Shown in pieces: positions 20,096 to 28,619 of a stretch of 34,756 bases of DNA. The DNA is from Planctomycetes bacterium RBG_16_43_13. Its GTDB lineage: Bacteria; Planctomycetota; MHYJ01. A program made the translations under genes and the position numbers. The notes beneath the pieces are model-generated. The model saw only the letters and a list, made by a program, of their open reading frames with translations. It ran no database searches and was not told the origin of the DNA. The DNA lies in NCBI GenBank assembly GCA_001828445.1, contig MHYJ01000060.1:1-34756 (forward strand). Reading direction: 5' to 3'. Position 1 is the stretch's first letter. Every line of letters starts with the position of its first letter.

Positions 20096-22954
20096 TTATG
20101 GTACTATTGCCATGAAGCTGAAATCTGAATCCGTTATTGCTTGGTTAGACCCGACAAATGTAACTATCCGAAAACTCCCGGCAACTACAGACTGCCTTCT
20201 AATGCAGGTTCCATTATTTGTATTTCCTATAGTTGCTATTACAATTGGAGCTACCGCAAAAGCATTAGTAAAAAGTATATCATAAGTTCCTGCACTTATA
20301 TAATTCACAGTAAACCCAACCCCAGAAGTTATAGCCCCATTGCTTGCCACAGTCCCAAATACGCCAAACGGTATTTTACTCCATGCCCCGCCAGCCTGGT
20401 TATAATGTAACGACCCTACATTACTTGATACGAGCGTATTGACGGGAGCACCTGTAAGAGTTGTAGGATTGCCCATAATACCTGATGGTGCATAACTGGT
20501 ATAAGGCAGGGTTATATTTCCTCTGCCCCCGTAAAAACTACCACCAATACCGTAAACGGATGAACCCCCTATAGCGATACCGCTCCTCAGTCCCGTTGAA
20601 TAATACACATCATTCGGTACGTAGAAGTACCCGCCATAATATGTTCCGTTAAGTTCTCCTGATGCCGGATTTTTGCCGTATACTGTTGCATAATCACCCT
20701 CATCATATAACCCCACTGACGCAATAATTGTCGTAGCATCTGTAAACCATTTCGCTTTTCTGCTATTCTGAGACAACTCAATCCTCGCATTTGGTGACGC
20801 CGCCGTCTGTATCGTTGACCCCGTGATCGTACCAGCCGATATTTTATCCGCTGACAAACTCGCAATCTTTGCCGAGGTTATGGTTGCGTTGGCTATCAGC
20901 GCATCCGTTATGGTCGCATTGGCAATCTTCGCCCCTGTGATCGTTGCATCCGTAATGTCTGCCGCCACAATAGTTGCATCCGCAATTAACGCTGACGTTA
21001 TCTGTGCACTTGCAATATCGGCAGTTGTAATAGTAGCATCCGCAATCTTCGCCGAGGTTATTAACGCATCCGCAATATTTGCCGTATAGGTAATTATCTG
21101 ATTTGTTGACACATGAGTTGACGTTATCGCCCCAGCCTGAATATCTGACGCCTGTACCGCACCGGCGGCAATCAGGTCTGTTGTTATGGCGTTTACGGCA
21201 ATATCCGATGCAACGATGGTTCCGGCTACTATGTGAGACGATGCAATCGTGTCTGCGGCAATCAATGTTCCCGTGATTGTCCCTGCGGCTATGTCTGCCG
21301 CAACGATGGTGCCTGCCGCTATCTTACCAGCTACAACTGCACCTGCGGCAAGCTCACTGGCTGCAATAGCCCCTGCCGCTATTTGTGAGGCCGTGATGGT
21401 ATCAGCGGCTATCTGTGTTGCTGTGATTGTCCCTGCGGCTATGTCTGCCGCCGTGATTGTGTTGGCGGCTATTTTCACCGTCGTAATGGCATTATCGGTT
21501 ATCTGTGTCTCCGTAATCTGGCCTGTCATGTCTGTAGATGGAACCGCTGCTGTCCACGTACTGCCTGTTGACCGGTATAACTTATTGTCTGTTGTTAATG
21601 TCACTACAGAACCTGCAGGATAACTACCAGATGGAAGTGTCGGTAACGTCGCAACAATCTCAACTGCCCGCAATCCTGACGCCAACTTAACTTGAGTTAT
21701 TACGGAATCACCTATCTTTGTGGCGATTACTTGTGAATCACCCAGCTTGACTGTTGTAACCGCACCGTCTGCCAGTTGTGTTGTTGAAATAGTGCCGGAT
21801 AAATCAGATGTTGGAACTGCCGATGTCCATGCTGTACCTGTTGACCGATACAACTTGTCATCCGTTGCCAGGAATACCGTAAACCCTTCAGGGTAATTAC
21901 TATCCGGTAACGTCGGCAATGTAGTAACCTTCTCCATCGGGAAAAGGTTAGTTGCAAACTTAGTCTTATCAATAACCCCTGAAGCAATCTTCGCCGCTGA
22001 GATAATAGCATCGGCCAACTTCGCCGGGTCTGTTATCTGAGCAAGATTAGCATTCGGTAATTGTCCCTGAACTTTAGATGCAAGATCAAGAGTTGCATTC
22101 GCTATTGTCGTGTTGGTTATCTGCGCCGCACCAATGTCAGCGGTTGCAATAGTTAATGTGGTTGTGGATAGCCCCGACGTTGCACCTGTCGGCTCCCATG
22201 TGGATACATTGCCTGATAAGTCCCTCGCTCTTATCCAATAATATTTTGTTACGCCATTACCTAAAACATCGGGATAGAAATCAGTTTTAACCTCTGCTAT
22301 CTTTGCCGCCCCTGACCTGTCATTAGCATCCGCCCGCCATATCTCTATGGCCGATAAATCCTTATCTGCCGGGTTAGTCCAGTCAAGCCATGCCTGCTTA
22401 AAACCTGCTATTATCGTCGCCGATGTCGGCGGACTGACAGACGTATCCGTCCCCGATGTAGATGTGCAATCATCTGACGGATACCCGGAAGTATTGCCCT
22501 GCTTGTCAACTGCCTTCACAGATAGACAATAGACAGTATTACCGATAATGCCGGTCAGTCTTATTGCTGCATTGGTGGTCTGAGCGTATAGATATTTATT
22601 GCCGCCCTGTGGCATATACCTGACTTCGTAAAAACCTATGTCAGTATTTATGCTATCCGTCCATGACACATCGAGGCATGATATGAGGCCGCCATCGACA
22701 TTTTGTATCGTACATGCCGCCAGAGTTAATGCCGTAACATTAGAAGGTGCTGTAACATCCGCCGTCAGTTTATTCTGATGAATCCCCCACAAGTCCTCAT
22801 CCACATCGTCCATGAAATTATCCATATATGTCGGATAGTTTTCAGATTCAGCATCAGGATATTTAGGAATGTATATCCAGTTGTAATTTAATGTCCCTGC
22901 GTAGCACTGAGCCGATACCACCAATGTCAGTAATGTCAGTAATAGTTTTTTCAT
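20096..22954 (-). CDS. Long tail fibre with FN3 domains, repeats and signal peptide
   Basis: 952 residues. It begins with a signal-peptide-like segment (MKKLLLTLLTLVVSAQCYA before GTLNYNW). About residues 70-260 hold two FN3-type domains (DVSWTDSINTDIGFYEVRYM, then YCLSVKAVDKQGNTSGYPSD, and AWLDWTNPADKDLSAIEIWR). There follow two near-identical blocks (TLPTLPDSNYPEGFTVFLAT and TLPTLPSGSYPAGSVVTLTT) and a long run of ten-residue repeats of the type TITAADIAAG. A Gly/Tyr-rich C-terminal domain ends in TDSDFSFMAIVP. Repeats of this type build the shafts of tail fibres; the end domain would contact the receptor. Confidence 0.75.
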   Translation of the reverse strand: MKKLLLTLLTLVVSAQCYAGTLNYNWIYIPKYPDAESENYPTYMDNFMDDVDEDLWGIHQNKLTADVTAPSNVTALTLAACTIQNVDGGLISCLDVSWTDSINTDIGFYEVRYMPQGGNKYLYAQTTNAAIRLTGIIGNTVYCLSVKAVDKQGNTSGYPSDDCTSTSGTDTSVSPPTSATIIAGFKQAWLDWTNPADKDLSAIEIWRADANDRSGAAKIAEVKTDFYPDVLGNGVTKYYWIRARDLSGNVSTWEPTGATSGLSTTTLTIATADIGAAQITNTTIANATLDLASKVQGQLPNANLAQITDPAKLADAIISAAKIASGVIDKTKFATNLFPMEKVTTLPTLPDSNYPEGFTVFLATDDKLYRSTGTAWTSAVPTSDLSGTISTTQLADGAVTTVKLGDSQVIATKIGDSVITQVKLASGLRAVEIVATLPTLPSGSYPAGSVVTLTTDNKLYRSTGSTWTAAVPSTDMTGQITETQITDNAITTVKIAANTITAADIAAGTITATQIAADTITASQIAAGAIAASELAAGAVVAGKIAAGTIVAADIAAGTITGTLIAADTIASSHIVAGTIVASDIAVNAITTDLIAAGAVQASDIQAGAITSTHVSTNQIITYTANIADALITSAKIADATITTADIASAQITSALIADATIVAADITDATITGAKIANATITDALIANATITSAKIASLSADKISAGTITGSTIQTAASPNARIELSQNSRKAKWFTDATTIIASVGLYDEGDYATVYGKNPASGELNGTYYGGYFYVPNDVYYSTGLRSGIAIGGSSVYGIGGSFYGGRGNITLPYTSYAPSGIMGNPTTLTGAPVNTLVSSNVGSLHYNQAGGAWSKIPFGVFGTVASNGAITSGVGFTVNYISAGTYDILFTNAFAVAPIVIATIGNTNNGTCIRRQSVVAGSFRIVTFVGSNQAITDSDFSFMAIVP
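20850..21500. repeat. Tandem ~30-bp coding repeats in the tail fibre gene
   Basis: Roughly twenty imperfect 30-bp units, each coding for ten residues of the form T-I-x-A-x-x-I-A-A-G/D, for example AGTIVAADIAAGTITGTLIA. Successive units differ at silent and coding sites. They also create a false hydrophobic reading frame on the plus strand at 20823-21623. Confidence 0.75.
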
Positions 22955-23736
22955 GTCTCCTTCATCCCTATTAAATCAAGTGATATGTTTGCAATCGTCT
23001 GCCCCGTCTCATACACCATCGTCATGTCTGCATCGGCCTTAACAACAACAAGCAGTGTATCTGCCGGATGATCCCCCGGCTCCCACGAAAAGAAAAACGG
23101 TGTCATGTTCTGTGCGTGATTATCCCAGAATGTCATGAACGTATCCCTAACCCATGAGGCGGTTAAATATTGCCACTGAGGTTTAGGGTTAACTTCGTAA
23201 TAGCTGACAACAGAGCCGAGTAAATTTCCTACCTGACTTGAATTCGATTCAGATTTTACGCTCTGAGAAAAAGGGTCATAAGGTGTAATAACACCATAAG
23301 GGAAATCAAGCCTTGTACCGAAACATAATATCGCCATACGAGGAGATGACGACGTCGGTACTGTTATCTTTAATCGCCAGTATTGTTTATTCTGACTGGT
23401 GAACTGTTTGTATATAACTTTATCATTTGAAGGAACAAATCCAGACAGCGCAACTGTAGTATCTGTCGAGAAATTATCAGATGAACATTCAAGTGATACC
23501 GTAGCCCCGATAGTCCCTAAGTTGTGGCCTATAATTGCCAGTGTATTAGCCGTCTTTGTAGCTGCACAATTTACAGTGATATAGAACGGCCCTGCTGAAG
23601 TTGCCTGCCAGAATGTGTAATTACGCCAGTCACGCAAGTTGAGAACTGCATAGCCAGTGTCAACTGTTACAGAGGATACAGGTGTCCCATTATCAAGTCT
23701 ATTGTCATATAGTATTGCCGGATTCTGCCATGTCAT
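22951..23736 (-). CDS. Tail protein with discoidin-like fold
   Basis: 261 residues. YDNRLDNGTPVSSVTVDTGY, NLRDWRNYTFWQATSAGPFY, and NTLAIIGHNLGTIGATVSLE with KQYWRLKITVP show the strand order of a discoidin/F5-8C-like domain seen in distal tail proteins. It lies between tape measure and fibre with four-base overlaps at both ends, so it is probably a distal tail adaptor that mounts the fibre. Confidence 0.6.
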   Translation of the reverse strand: MTWQNPAILYDNRLDNGTPVSSVTVDTGYAVLNLRDWRNYTFWQATSAGPFYITVNCAATKTANTLAIIGHNLGTIGATVSLECSSDNFSTDTTVALSGFVPSNDKVIYKQFTSQNKQYWRLKITVPTSSSPRMAILCFGTRLDFPYGVITPYDPFSQSVKSESNSSQVGNLLGSVVSYYEVNPKPQWQYLTASWVRDTFMTFWDNHAQNMTPFFFSWEPGDHPADTLLVVVKADADMTMVYETGQTIANISLDLIGMKET

Positions 23737-25376
23737 ACCGTGTCTATCGCTACCTCCCTGAAATACGGCTGAAGCTCTCTCACGAATGCCGCATGGTCAA
23801 TGATATTGCCATGAACTACTACTTGTACGCTGCGAGGCTGCTGATTAGCCACAAATGTTGAACCTTGTCCACCTACACCTGCGCCGGATGTTGCTGATGC
23901 TGCTGCACCGCCACCGCTGCCGCTGCCTTTGCCGCCAAATGATGTTGAAGCTATTGCAGCCACGTTCGCCATGCCAGCCGCCGCTATCATCGCCGAAAGC
24001 ACGATATTGTATGGATATGGAACATCCCTGTAAGCCTGTACTGCGGCCTTCTTGGTGTCCATGAAGGCCATTGATATGTTGGCCGCCTTCTGGATAGCAA
24101 ACCCTGCCTTGTGTTGAGCCAGTGCAGATCTTCCGATGAATGCCAATGAACCAACAACCACCTCTTGTTGTCGCTGTTGCGATGCTATTTTTGCAGCCGC
24201 CACCTTTTCCTCTAACGCTATGCGTTGGTCAGCCGTTGCCTGTTCCCATCCCCATCGTTCATTTTCCTTGTCAATCCAATCCTGTATTTCCTTATCATGT
24301 GATTCCTGCTCTCTCTGTGCCCCTTCTGCCCTCATCTGGAATTGCCATTCTTTAGTCTTCTGTGCGGCGGCTTCTGCGGCCTTCAGTGCTTTTCCTGCGA
24401 CATCATCAACTAATTCCGGTGCTTTTACCTTATCCTTTTGCTTCTCGCCTGTCCCGCTTATCCACTTCCCTGGAGGTAATGCTCCGCCAACACCTTCACC
24501 AATAAGTAACTCGCCACCCTTGAAAATACCTATCCCGCCTAACTTCTTTTGCATATCGGCTGACGGTGAAATCTTGCTCCACATATCCTCCCAGACAGAC
24601 GGAGTCTTACTGACCTCTTTACTGTAATTTATCCATGCCGTTGTTAAATCATTAATTGCCGGAATTACAGCATTCCCGATTGAGTATACGACGCCTGATA
24701 TAAGCTCTGTCATCCGTGTAATATTATCATTAAATTCTTCCGCCGCCATCGCCGCTTCTTTATCAATAACAAGTCCGAAAGCCTTAGCCTCATCGGTTAC
24801 CGACTTAATTCCACTTGCCCCCTGATTGAGTAATGGTATAAGGTCAGCCCCAGCCTTGCCGAATATCTTTACGGCCAAAGCAGTCTTTCCGATACCATCC
24901 TCCATATTTTTGAATCGTTCAGCAACCTGGAGCAAAATAACATCTGACGCCTGCATGTCGCCGTTAGAATCTCTTGCGACTATACCCAAAGCGTTGAAAG
25001 CATCCTTAGCATCACCTACACCACGCCCGGCATCAACCACATTCACGGATAATTTTTTTAGTCCGGTGGCGAGTTGCTCATTTGTAACATCCGATAATTT
25101 GGCGGCATAGTTAAGACCGGATAATGCCTCAACTGATATACCTATTTTCTGAGATGTTTTATTTAGCTCGTCCCCATAGTTCGCTGTAGATTTAACTATT
25201 TTCGAAAATCCTGCGACTAGTGTTCCGAGTGCGGCAACTGCTCCGACGGTAGATAGATTGAACTTAGAGAAATTGGCAATCAACCCGTCAAGGCTTGAAT
25301 TAACACCTTTGACAGATGATAGAAACTGCTGAGAGTTTGCAGTGATTTTTACTTTAAGTTCTTTTTCTGTTGCCAT
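23733..25376 (-). CDS. Tail tape-measure protein
   Basis: 547 residues. N-terminal KELKVKITANSQQFLSSVKG and TVGAVAALGTLVAGFSKIVK are the usual opening of tape-measure proteins, followed by YGDELNKTSQKIGISVEALS and FGKAGADLIPLLNQGASGIK. Long helical and hydrophobic stretches follow (VVGSLAFIGRSALAQHKAGF, NIVLSAMIAAAGMANVAAIA), and a Gly/Ser-rich segment near the C-terminus. It fills the tail lumen, sets tail length and is ejected with DNA. At about 1.5 angstrom per residue, as in lambda, the tail would be near 80 nm. Confidence 0.9.
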   Translation of the reverse strand: MATEKELKVKITANSQQFLSSVKGVNSSLDGLIANFSKFNLSTVGAVAALGTLVAGFSKIVKSTANYGDELNKTSQKIGISVEALSGLNYAAKLSDVTNEQLATGLKKLSVNVVDAGRGVGDAKDAFNALGIVARDSNGDMQASDVILLQVAERFKNMEDGIGKTALAVKIFGKAGADLIPLLNQGASGIKSVTDEAKAFGLVIDKEAAMAAEEFNDNITRMTELISGVVYSIGNAVIPAINDLTTAWINYSKEVSKTPSVWEDMWSKISPSADMQKKLGGIGIFKGGELLIGEGVGGALPPGKWISGTGEKQKDKVKAPELVDDVAGKALKAAEAAAQKTKEWQFQMRAEGAQREQESHDKEIQDWIDKENERWGWEQATADQRIALEEKVAAAKIASQQRQQEVVVGSLAFIGRSALAQHKAGFAIQKAANISMAFMDTKKAAVQAYRDVPYPYNIVLSAMIAAAGMANVAAIASTSFGGKGSGSGGGAAASATSGAGVGGQGSTFVANQQPRSVQVVVHGNIIDHAAFVRELQPYFREVAIDTV

Positions 25377-25386
25377 AAATCAAACC

Positions 25387-25488
25387 TTATAATGGTAACT
25401 TCGTAATTCCTCTGGTCGTAATGAGATAAATGTAACCCATAACCCAATCAATATCTATACAGACTTCTACTGTGTGCTCGCTTGCCAT
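25387..25488 (-). CDS. 33-residue reading frame between chaperone and tape measure
   Basis: ATG 25486-25488 with AGAGGA upstream, reading MASEHTVEVCIDIDWVMGYI and ending LPL. It fills the gap between the chaperone genes and the tape measure on the same strand. The length is marginal and no family is recognised; it may be a leader for coupled translation. Confidence 0.35.
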   Translation of the reverse strand: MASEHTVEVCIDIDWVMGYIYLITTRGITKLPL

Positions 25489-25496
25489 TCAATCCT

Positions 25497-25763
25497 CTAA
25501 TCAGGGCAAGTCTTGCATGCCTGATTTAATCCATCCCCGAACACTAACCGGCATTCATTAAGGTCTTTGTTTTTACATGCCTCGCCGATTGCCTGATTGC
25601 GTTCAACCTTCTCATCCTGAAATAATTTAATCCCGAAATATCCAAGTATCGCCCTGTCAACTGCCTGCCGTTCTGCTTGCCTTTTTATGTACGGCGCTGA
25701 ATCCTGTACTATAACATTGCCGAGTATCCACGAGAGCTTAGTTATATCACCGCCTGTAAGCAA
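25497..25763 (-). CDS. Tail assembly chaperone extension (gpT-like), probably reached by frameshift
   Basis: 88 residues counted from a TTG at 25761-25763. The frame stays open and coding-like further upstream (GISFEWIDNALVLLTGGDI), past the stop of the gene at 25778. This is the G/GT layout of lambda-like phages: the downstream part is made only as a fusion after a -1 slip. The body (YIKRQAERQAVDRAILGYFG) is helical, and the end has four cysteines (ACKNKDLNECRLVFGDGLNQ, ACKTC). It precedes the tape measure, which such chaperones coat during assembly. Confidence 0.6.
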   Translation of the reverse strand: MLTGGDITKLSWILGNVIVQDSAPYIKRQAERQAVDRAILGYFGIKLFQDEKVERNQAIGEACKNKDLNECRLVFGDGLNQACKTCPD

Positions 25764-25777
25764 TACCAGCGCATTAT

Positions 25778-26167
25778 CTATCCATTCGAAACTGATTCCT
25801 TTGCCGGTATCCTTATTTCGCCGTCTATCAGTATCGCCGTCTCCCCTGGATTGAAGTCGAAAAAATCGTTCATCACCGCCATTCCAACTGAGAATAATTC
25901 CGACCCTGGTACATTACCGTTAATCCATGACTCAAGTTCCATTACGCCGTCCAGACCGGCTACCACCTTATCAGACTGAGACTGACTCTCTCGTATCAGA
26001 ACTATCGCCAGAAAACGAGGCAGTGACTTTACTATCACATCAGCATATTCATTCGGCGTCATGCTGTTACACTTCTTCCCGCAAAGTATATCCCGTATCC
26101 AGACTATCTGTCCGAATACAAGTTGCTTCTGTGTGAATTCCTCGCCTGCCAGCGTATACATACTCAT
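25778..26167 (-). CDS. Tail assembly chaperone (gpG-like)
   Basis: 129 residues, mostly helical: MYTLAGEEFTQKQLVFGQIV, then NEYADVIVKSLPRFLAIVLI and ELFSVGMAVMNDFFDFNPGE. This composition and the position between tail tube and tape measure match the first tail chaperone of siphophages. The last ten codons overlap a -1 frame that continues into the next gene. Its ATG overlaps the tube gene stop by four bases. Confidence 0.65.
   Translation of the reverse strand: MSMYTLAGEEFTQKQLVFGQIVWIRDILCGKKCNSMTPNEYADVIVKSLPRFLAIVLIRESQSQSDKVVAGLDGVMELESWINGNVPGSELFSVGMAVMNDFFDFNPGETAILIDGEIRIPAKESVSNG
25799..25805 (-). promoter_or_regulatory. Candidate -1 frameshift site between chaperone genes
   Basis: Minus strand GGCAAAG, read in frame 0 as G GCA AAG, eight codons before the stop. 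It differs by one base from the lambda G/T slippery site GGGAAAG. A slip here enters the frame that runs AAA GGA ATC into the gpT-like gene. The pairing in the P site is poorer than in lambda, so another nearby site is possible. Confidence 0.4.
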
Positions 26168-27093
26168 GTGAATGCCACCGATATTTCATCATTGCCCGCT
26201 GCCGCCGACCTTGACAATGCAAAGTCAACTCCAATAGCCGCTATGTCGTCCCGTGATGTTTCTGATACCCCTGTATACTGAACTACCGGAGCGGATATTG
26301 TGCAGATGTTACCAGCCCCGCCACTATGTTGAAATGTCAACGCCCCTGATGTGCCAGCCTTGAATCTGCCATACCAATCATGCACTGATACTGCCTCCTC
26401 TTCAGGGTCAAAATTGCCTTTAGGTGAGCGTCCGGCATACATACAAGAGAAGAATCCTTCCGCCTTGTTTACATCGGACCGCATTGCCAGTTTTATTCCC
26501 ATGTCTATTGATATACTGGATATCTTGGCGGCAAATGAGCCGATGGTAAATGCTGCTGATAACAACACAGGCGGGTTAGTTGTCTCAATACCTGTGCCTG
26601 TAAGTATCGCCGTATCTGTGACACCAACATACACCCCTTGAAATGAGAAGTTTAATACGCCGCATTCGCCTACCTTGCCAGAATATGTAACCGTCCCTCT
26701 TGCACCCCGTATCTGCTTCATTAAGCCATCCCGGTAAAGTGCTATCGTCGCAGACGGTATATTTGTCGAAATAGGCTCATATGTTACGCTTGTGCTTGCA
26801 ACGACCGTCTCCCCGAATCCACATACCTTAAGTAGCTTGCCTATCTTTGGTGCTGTCCCTGCTGCGCCGGATCCTCTCAAATTGACACTGAAAGTAATTG
26901 TTGCCATCTTACTTCCCGCTACCTGCGCAAATGGAGACAGGCTGCCAGTTACTTCCGCTCGTTCATACATTGTGATAGTCGGCGCAAATGACGGTTCAAA
27001 CGCCAACACATCCGCATCCGCTGCAGCCAGTGTCTCCGCCGTGCCTTCCGTCCCTTCAAGTTTTACTGCTATTACTGCCCGCTTTGTCAGCAT
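26164..27093 (-). CDS. Major tail tube protein
   Basis: 309 residues. TKRAVIAVKLEGTEGTAETL is the usual start of phage tail tube proteins of this group; SKMATITFSVNLRGSGAAGT, KIGKLLKVCGFGETV and VGECGVLNFSFQGVYVG follow the expected strand order, and FAAKISSISIDMGIKLAMRS is the second half of the duplicated barrel. It polymerises into the tail shaft around the tape measure. The start overlaps the 3' end of the small gene at 27056 by 38 bases. Confidence 0.85.
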   Translation of the reverse strand: MLTKRAVIAVKLEGTEGTAETLAAADADVLAFEPSFAPTITMYERAEVTGSLSPFAQVAGSKMATITFSVNLRGSGAAGTAPKIGKLLKVCGFGETVVASTSVTYEPISTNIPSATIALYRDGLMKQIRGARGTVTYSGKVGECGVLNFSFQGVYVGVTDTAILTGTGIETTNPPVLLSAAFTIGSFAAKISSISIDMGIKLAMRSDVNKAEGFFSCMYAGRSPKGNFDPEEEAVSVHDWYGRFKAGTSGALTFQHSGGAGNICTISAPVVQYTGVSETSRDDIAAIGVDFALSRSAAAGNDEISVAFT

Positions 27094-27250
27094 TACCCTT
27101 TACCTCCTTTAATACGCTGATAGCTGACCCTGATGCAATCATGGAATCAGCTACACTATCTTCTACGTCAATTATCGCCCCGGGGCCGTATTCAGCATTA
27201 TCTACCCTGAGCCATGAGGCTTGATTTAATTGTACCTTTTTCATCTTCAC
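27056..27250 (-). CDS. Small protein before the tail tube gene
   Basis: 64 residues: KKVQLNQASWLRVDNAEYGP, GAIIDVEDSVADSMIASGSA and a polar tail. This looks like the short phage proteins with a YGPG...VED...LIASG pattern placed near tail tube genes. A second ATG lies two codons in. Function unknown. Confidence 0.6.
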   Translation of the reverse strand: MKMKKVQLNQASWLRVDNAEYGPGAIIDVEDSVADSMIASGSAISVLKEVKGNADKAGSNSSKT

Positions 27251-27252
27251 TC

Positions 27253-27705
27253 CTAACTATAAGGGTTCAGGTATCCAGTACGATACAAAACTGTAAACGT
27301 TGTCCGACAAACCCCCATGCGCCTGTCCTTATGCTCAACATCAAATGTATCAACGACATTCATCACGCTGGTAAATATTGCAAGGCCACCCCATGTATTA
27401 TCAACAAGTATCGCCTTCTCAACATCCGCTATGAGCTTCCGTAATATCGCCGGAGCCGTTACCCCTAACGCCTGTAATGTCAATTCGACCGTCAATGTCC
27501 TATTCTGTGTTGTGTTCACTAGTAACTCAGAATCCTCAGCACCATCACGCCAGATAATCGCCGGTAACTCATCGCCCTCAAGTGCAATATCCCAAAACTC
27601 GTAAACATTATCGCCCGCGTTTGTCTCGTAGCCATTGACGGTTTTGATGGTTTTGAGCCTTGTATCTATTGCAGTCACGATTTGTTGTCGCTTTGAATCT
27701 GCCAC
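27253..27705 (-). CDS. Tail terminator / minor tail protein U-like
   Basis: 150 residues. It starts RQQIVTAIDTRLKTIKTVNG, then LPAIIWRDGAEDSELL, RTLTVELTLQALGVTAPAIL and LIADVEKAILVDNTWGG, ending with RRMGVCRTTFTVLYRT. That strand-helix order fits tail terminators, which cap the tube and bind the head. It follows the FII-like gene by only two bases, with no Z-like gene between them as there would be in lambda. Confidence 0.7.
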   Translation of the reverse strand: MADSKRQQIVTAIDTRLKTIKTVNGYETNAGDNVYEFWDIALEGDELPAIIWRDGAEDSELLVNTTQNRTLTVELTLQALGVTAPAILRKLIADVEKAILVDNTWGGLAIFTSVMNVVDTFDVEHKDRRMGVCRTTFTVLYRTGYLNPYS

Positions 27706-27707
27706 CC

Positions 27708-28004
27708 TTAGTCCTTACTTAAGGTTAATGTTGTCATCCCTGTTCCATCCGCCCTCGCCTCAATGATGTTGTACGTCACGTCATTAATCTTGAGTGTCTT
27801 ACCTTTTGCATCTGGCACGTCGGATGTCTTACAGACTGCTTGTGGCCCTACCATCATTATTCCGCCTGTTTCGGCGTCCAGTATCGGCTGAGATGGATTG
27901 TCAAAAATCACCGTGACGGAAGACGTGGAGTTAAATATAGCAGCCTCCCCGAACTCATCCAGGAAGGCCGCTACGTCTGTTATTGCGTCAGTTGAAAATG
28001 ACAT
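27708..28004 (-). CDS. Head-tail joining protein, gpFII-like
   Basis: 98 residues with the order of the FII family: ITDVAAFLDEFGEAAIFNST, a beta part (VTVIFDNPSQPILD), GGIMMVGPQAVCKTSDVPDA and KGKTLKINDVTYNIIEARAD. FII sits at the base of the connector, where the completed tail docks. Normal length. Confidence 0.7.
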   Translation of the reverse strand: MSFSTDAITDVAAFLDEFGEAAIFNSTSSVTVIFDNPSQPILDAETGGIMMVGPQAVCKTSDVPDAKGKTLKINDVTYNIIEARADGTGMTTLTLSKD

Positions 28005-28005
28005 A

Positions 28006-28380
28006 CTAAGTTACCTGCTTAATCCCTCTTGCGTTCACGCCACACGCGAAACTCGGTGATGCGCCGGCTAATGTTGCAACAGCCCTGATGAATTGCTTTG
28101 CAGCATCAATGTCCACCTGAATGGAATGGATTGCATTGGCGGTCGTCACCTGTGTAAGCGTAGCTCCGGCGATGTCAGTATATGTTCCACCTGACGTATC
28201 ACACTCCTGGACCTTGACGTCCAGTGTTGGAGTTGTTCCAGATACAGCGCCTACATCCAGAGTTACCTCAATCCTGCCTACATAATCTTTCATATCTACA
28301 CCAGTGCCGTTTGCGCTGGATGTCCTTGTCGCCGGTACAAGCAACTGAACTGGCGCTGTGTTTGCTTTTGCGTCAATCAT
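28006..28380 (-). CDS. Beta-sandwich head or connector-associated protein
   Basis: 124 residues: PVQLLVPATRTSSANGTGVD, then YVGRIEVTLDVGAVSGTTPT and LDVKVQECDTSGGTYTDIAG, ending with FIRAVATLAGASPSFACGV. I have seen this pattern in phage head-region proteins, possibly capsid decoration. Four-base overlap with the next gene upstream. Function not proven. Confidence 0.55.
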   Translation of the reverse strand: MIDAKANTAPVQLLVPATRTSSANGTGVDMKDYVGRIEVTLDVGAVSGTTPTLDVKVQECDTSGGTYTDIAGATLTQVTTANAIHSIQVDIDAAKQFIRAVATLAGASPSFACGVNARGIKQVT

Positions 28381-28592
28381 TTCTTTATCCTCCCTTTAGT
28401 TTTTTTCTCATCAATTTTTACGTCTTCTTCTACAGGTTTAGCGGGTGAGGGCTCCATAACTTGAATAGCCCTCCGATGCAGTATCAATAATTTTGCGTCG
28501 GACTCGGAGAGATCGTCCGGGGCATTCAGTATCGCTCCGGCAGCTAAAGCCACTCCGCTTGCATATGTATTTGATTTGACTTTAATCCACAT
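28377..28592 (-). CDS. Small protein downstream of the capsid gene
   Basis: 71 residues from ATG 28590-28592 (MWIKVKSNTYASGVALAAGA), chosen because GGAGGG lies five bases upstream; an earlier start at 28613 has no such site. The end is Lys/Glu-rich (PVEEDVKIDEKKTKGRIKK). It occupies the place of the small FI-type protein in lambda-like phages, but no sequence link is visible. Confidence 0.5.
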   Translation of the reverse strand: MWIKVKSNTYASGVALAAGAILNAPDDLSESDAKLLILHRRAIQVMEPSPAKPVEEDVKIDEKKTKGRIKK

Positions 28593-28619
28593 ATTATCCC
28601 TCCGAGTCCTCACAAATTA

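Noticed and set aside
20823..21623. Hydrophobic, Ala/Val/Ile-rich plus-strand frames
   Set aside because: They are mirror images of the ten-residue repeats of the tail fibre on the other strand, not membrane proteins.
24136..24627. 163-codon plus-strand frame
   Set aside because: Antisense to the tape-measure gene; Ser/Cys/Pro-rich composition typical of a shadow frame.
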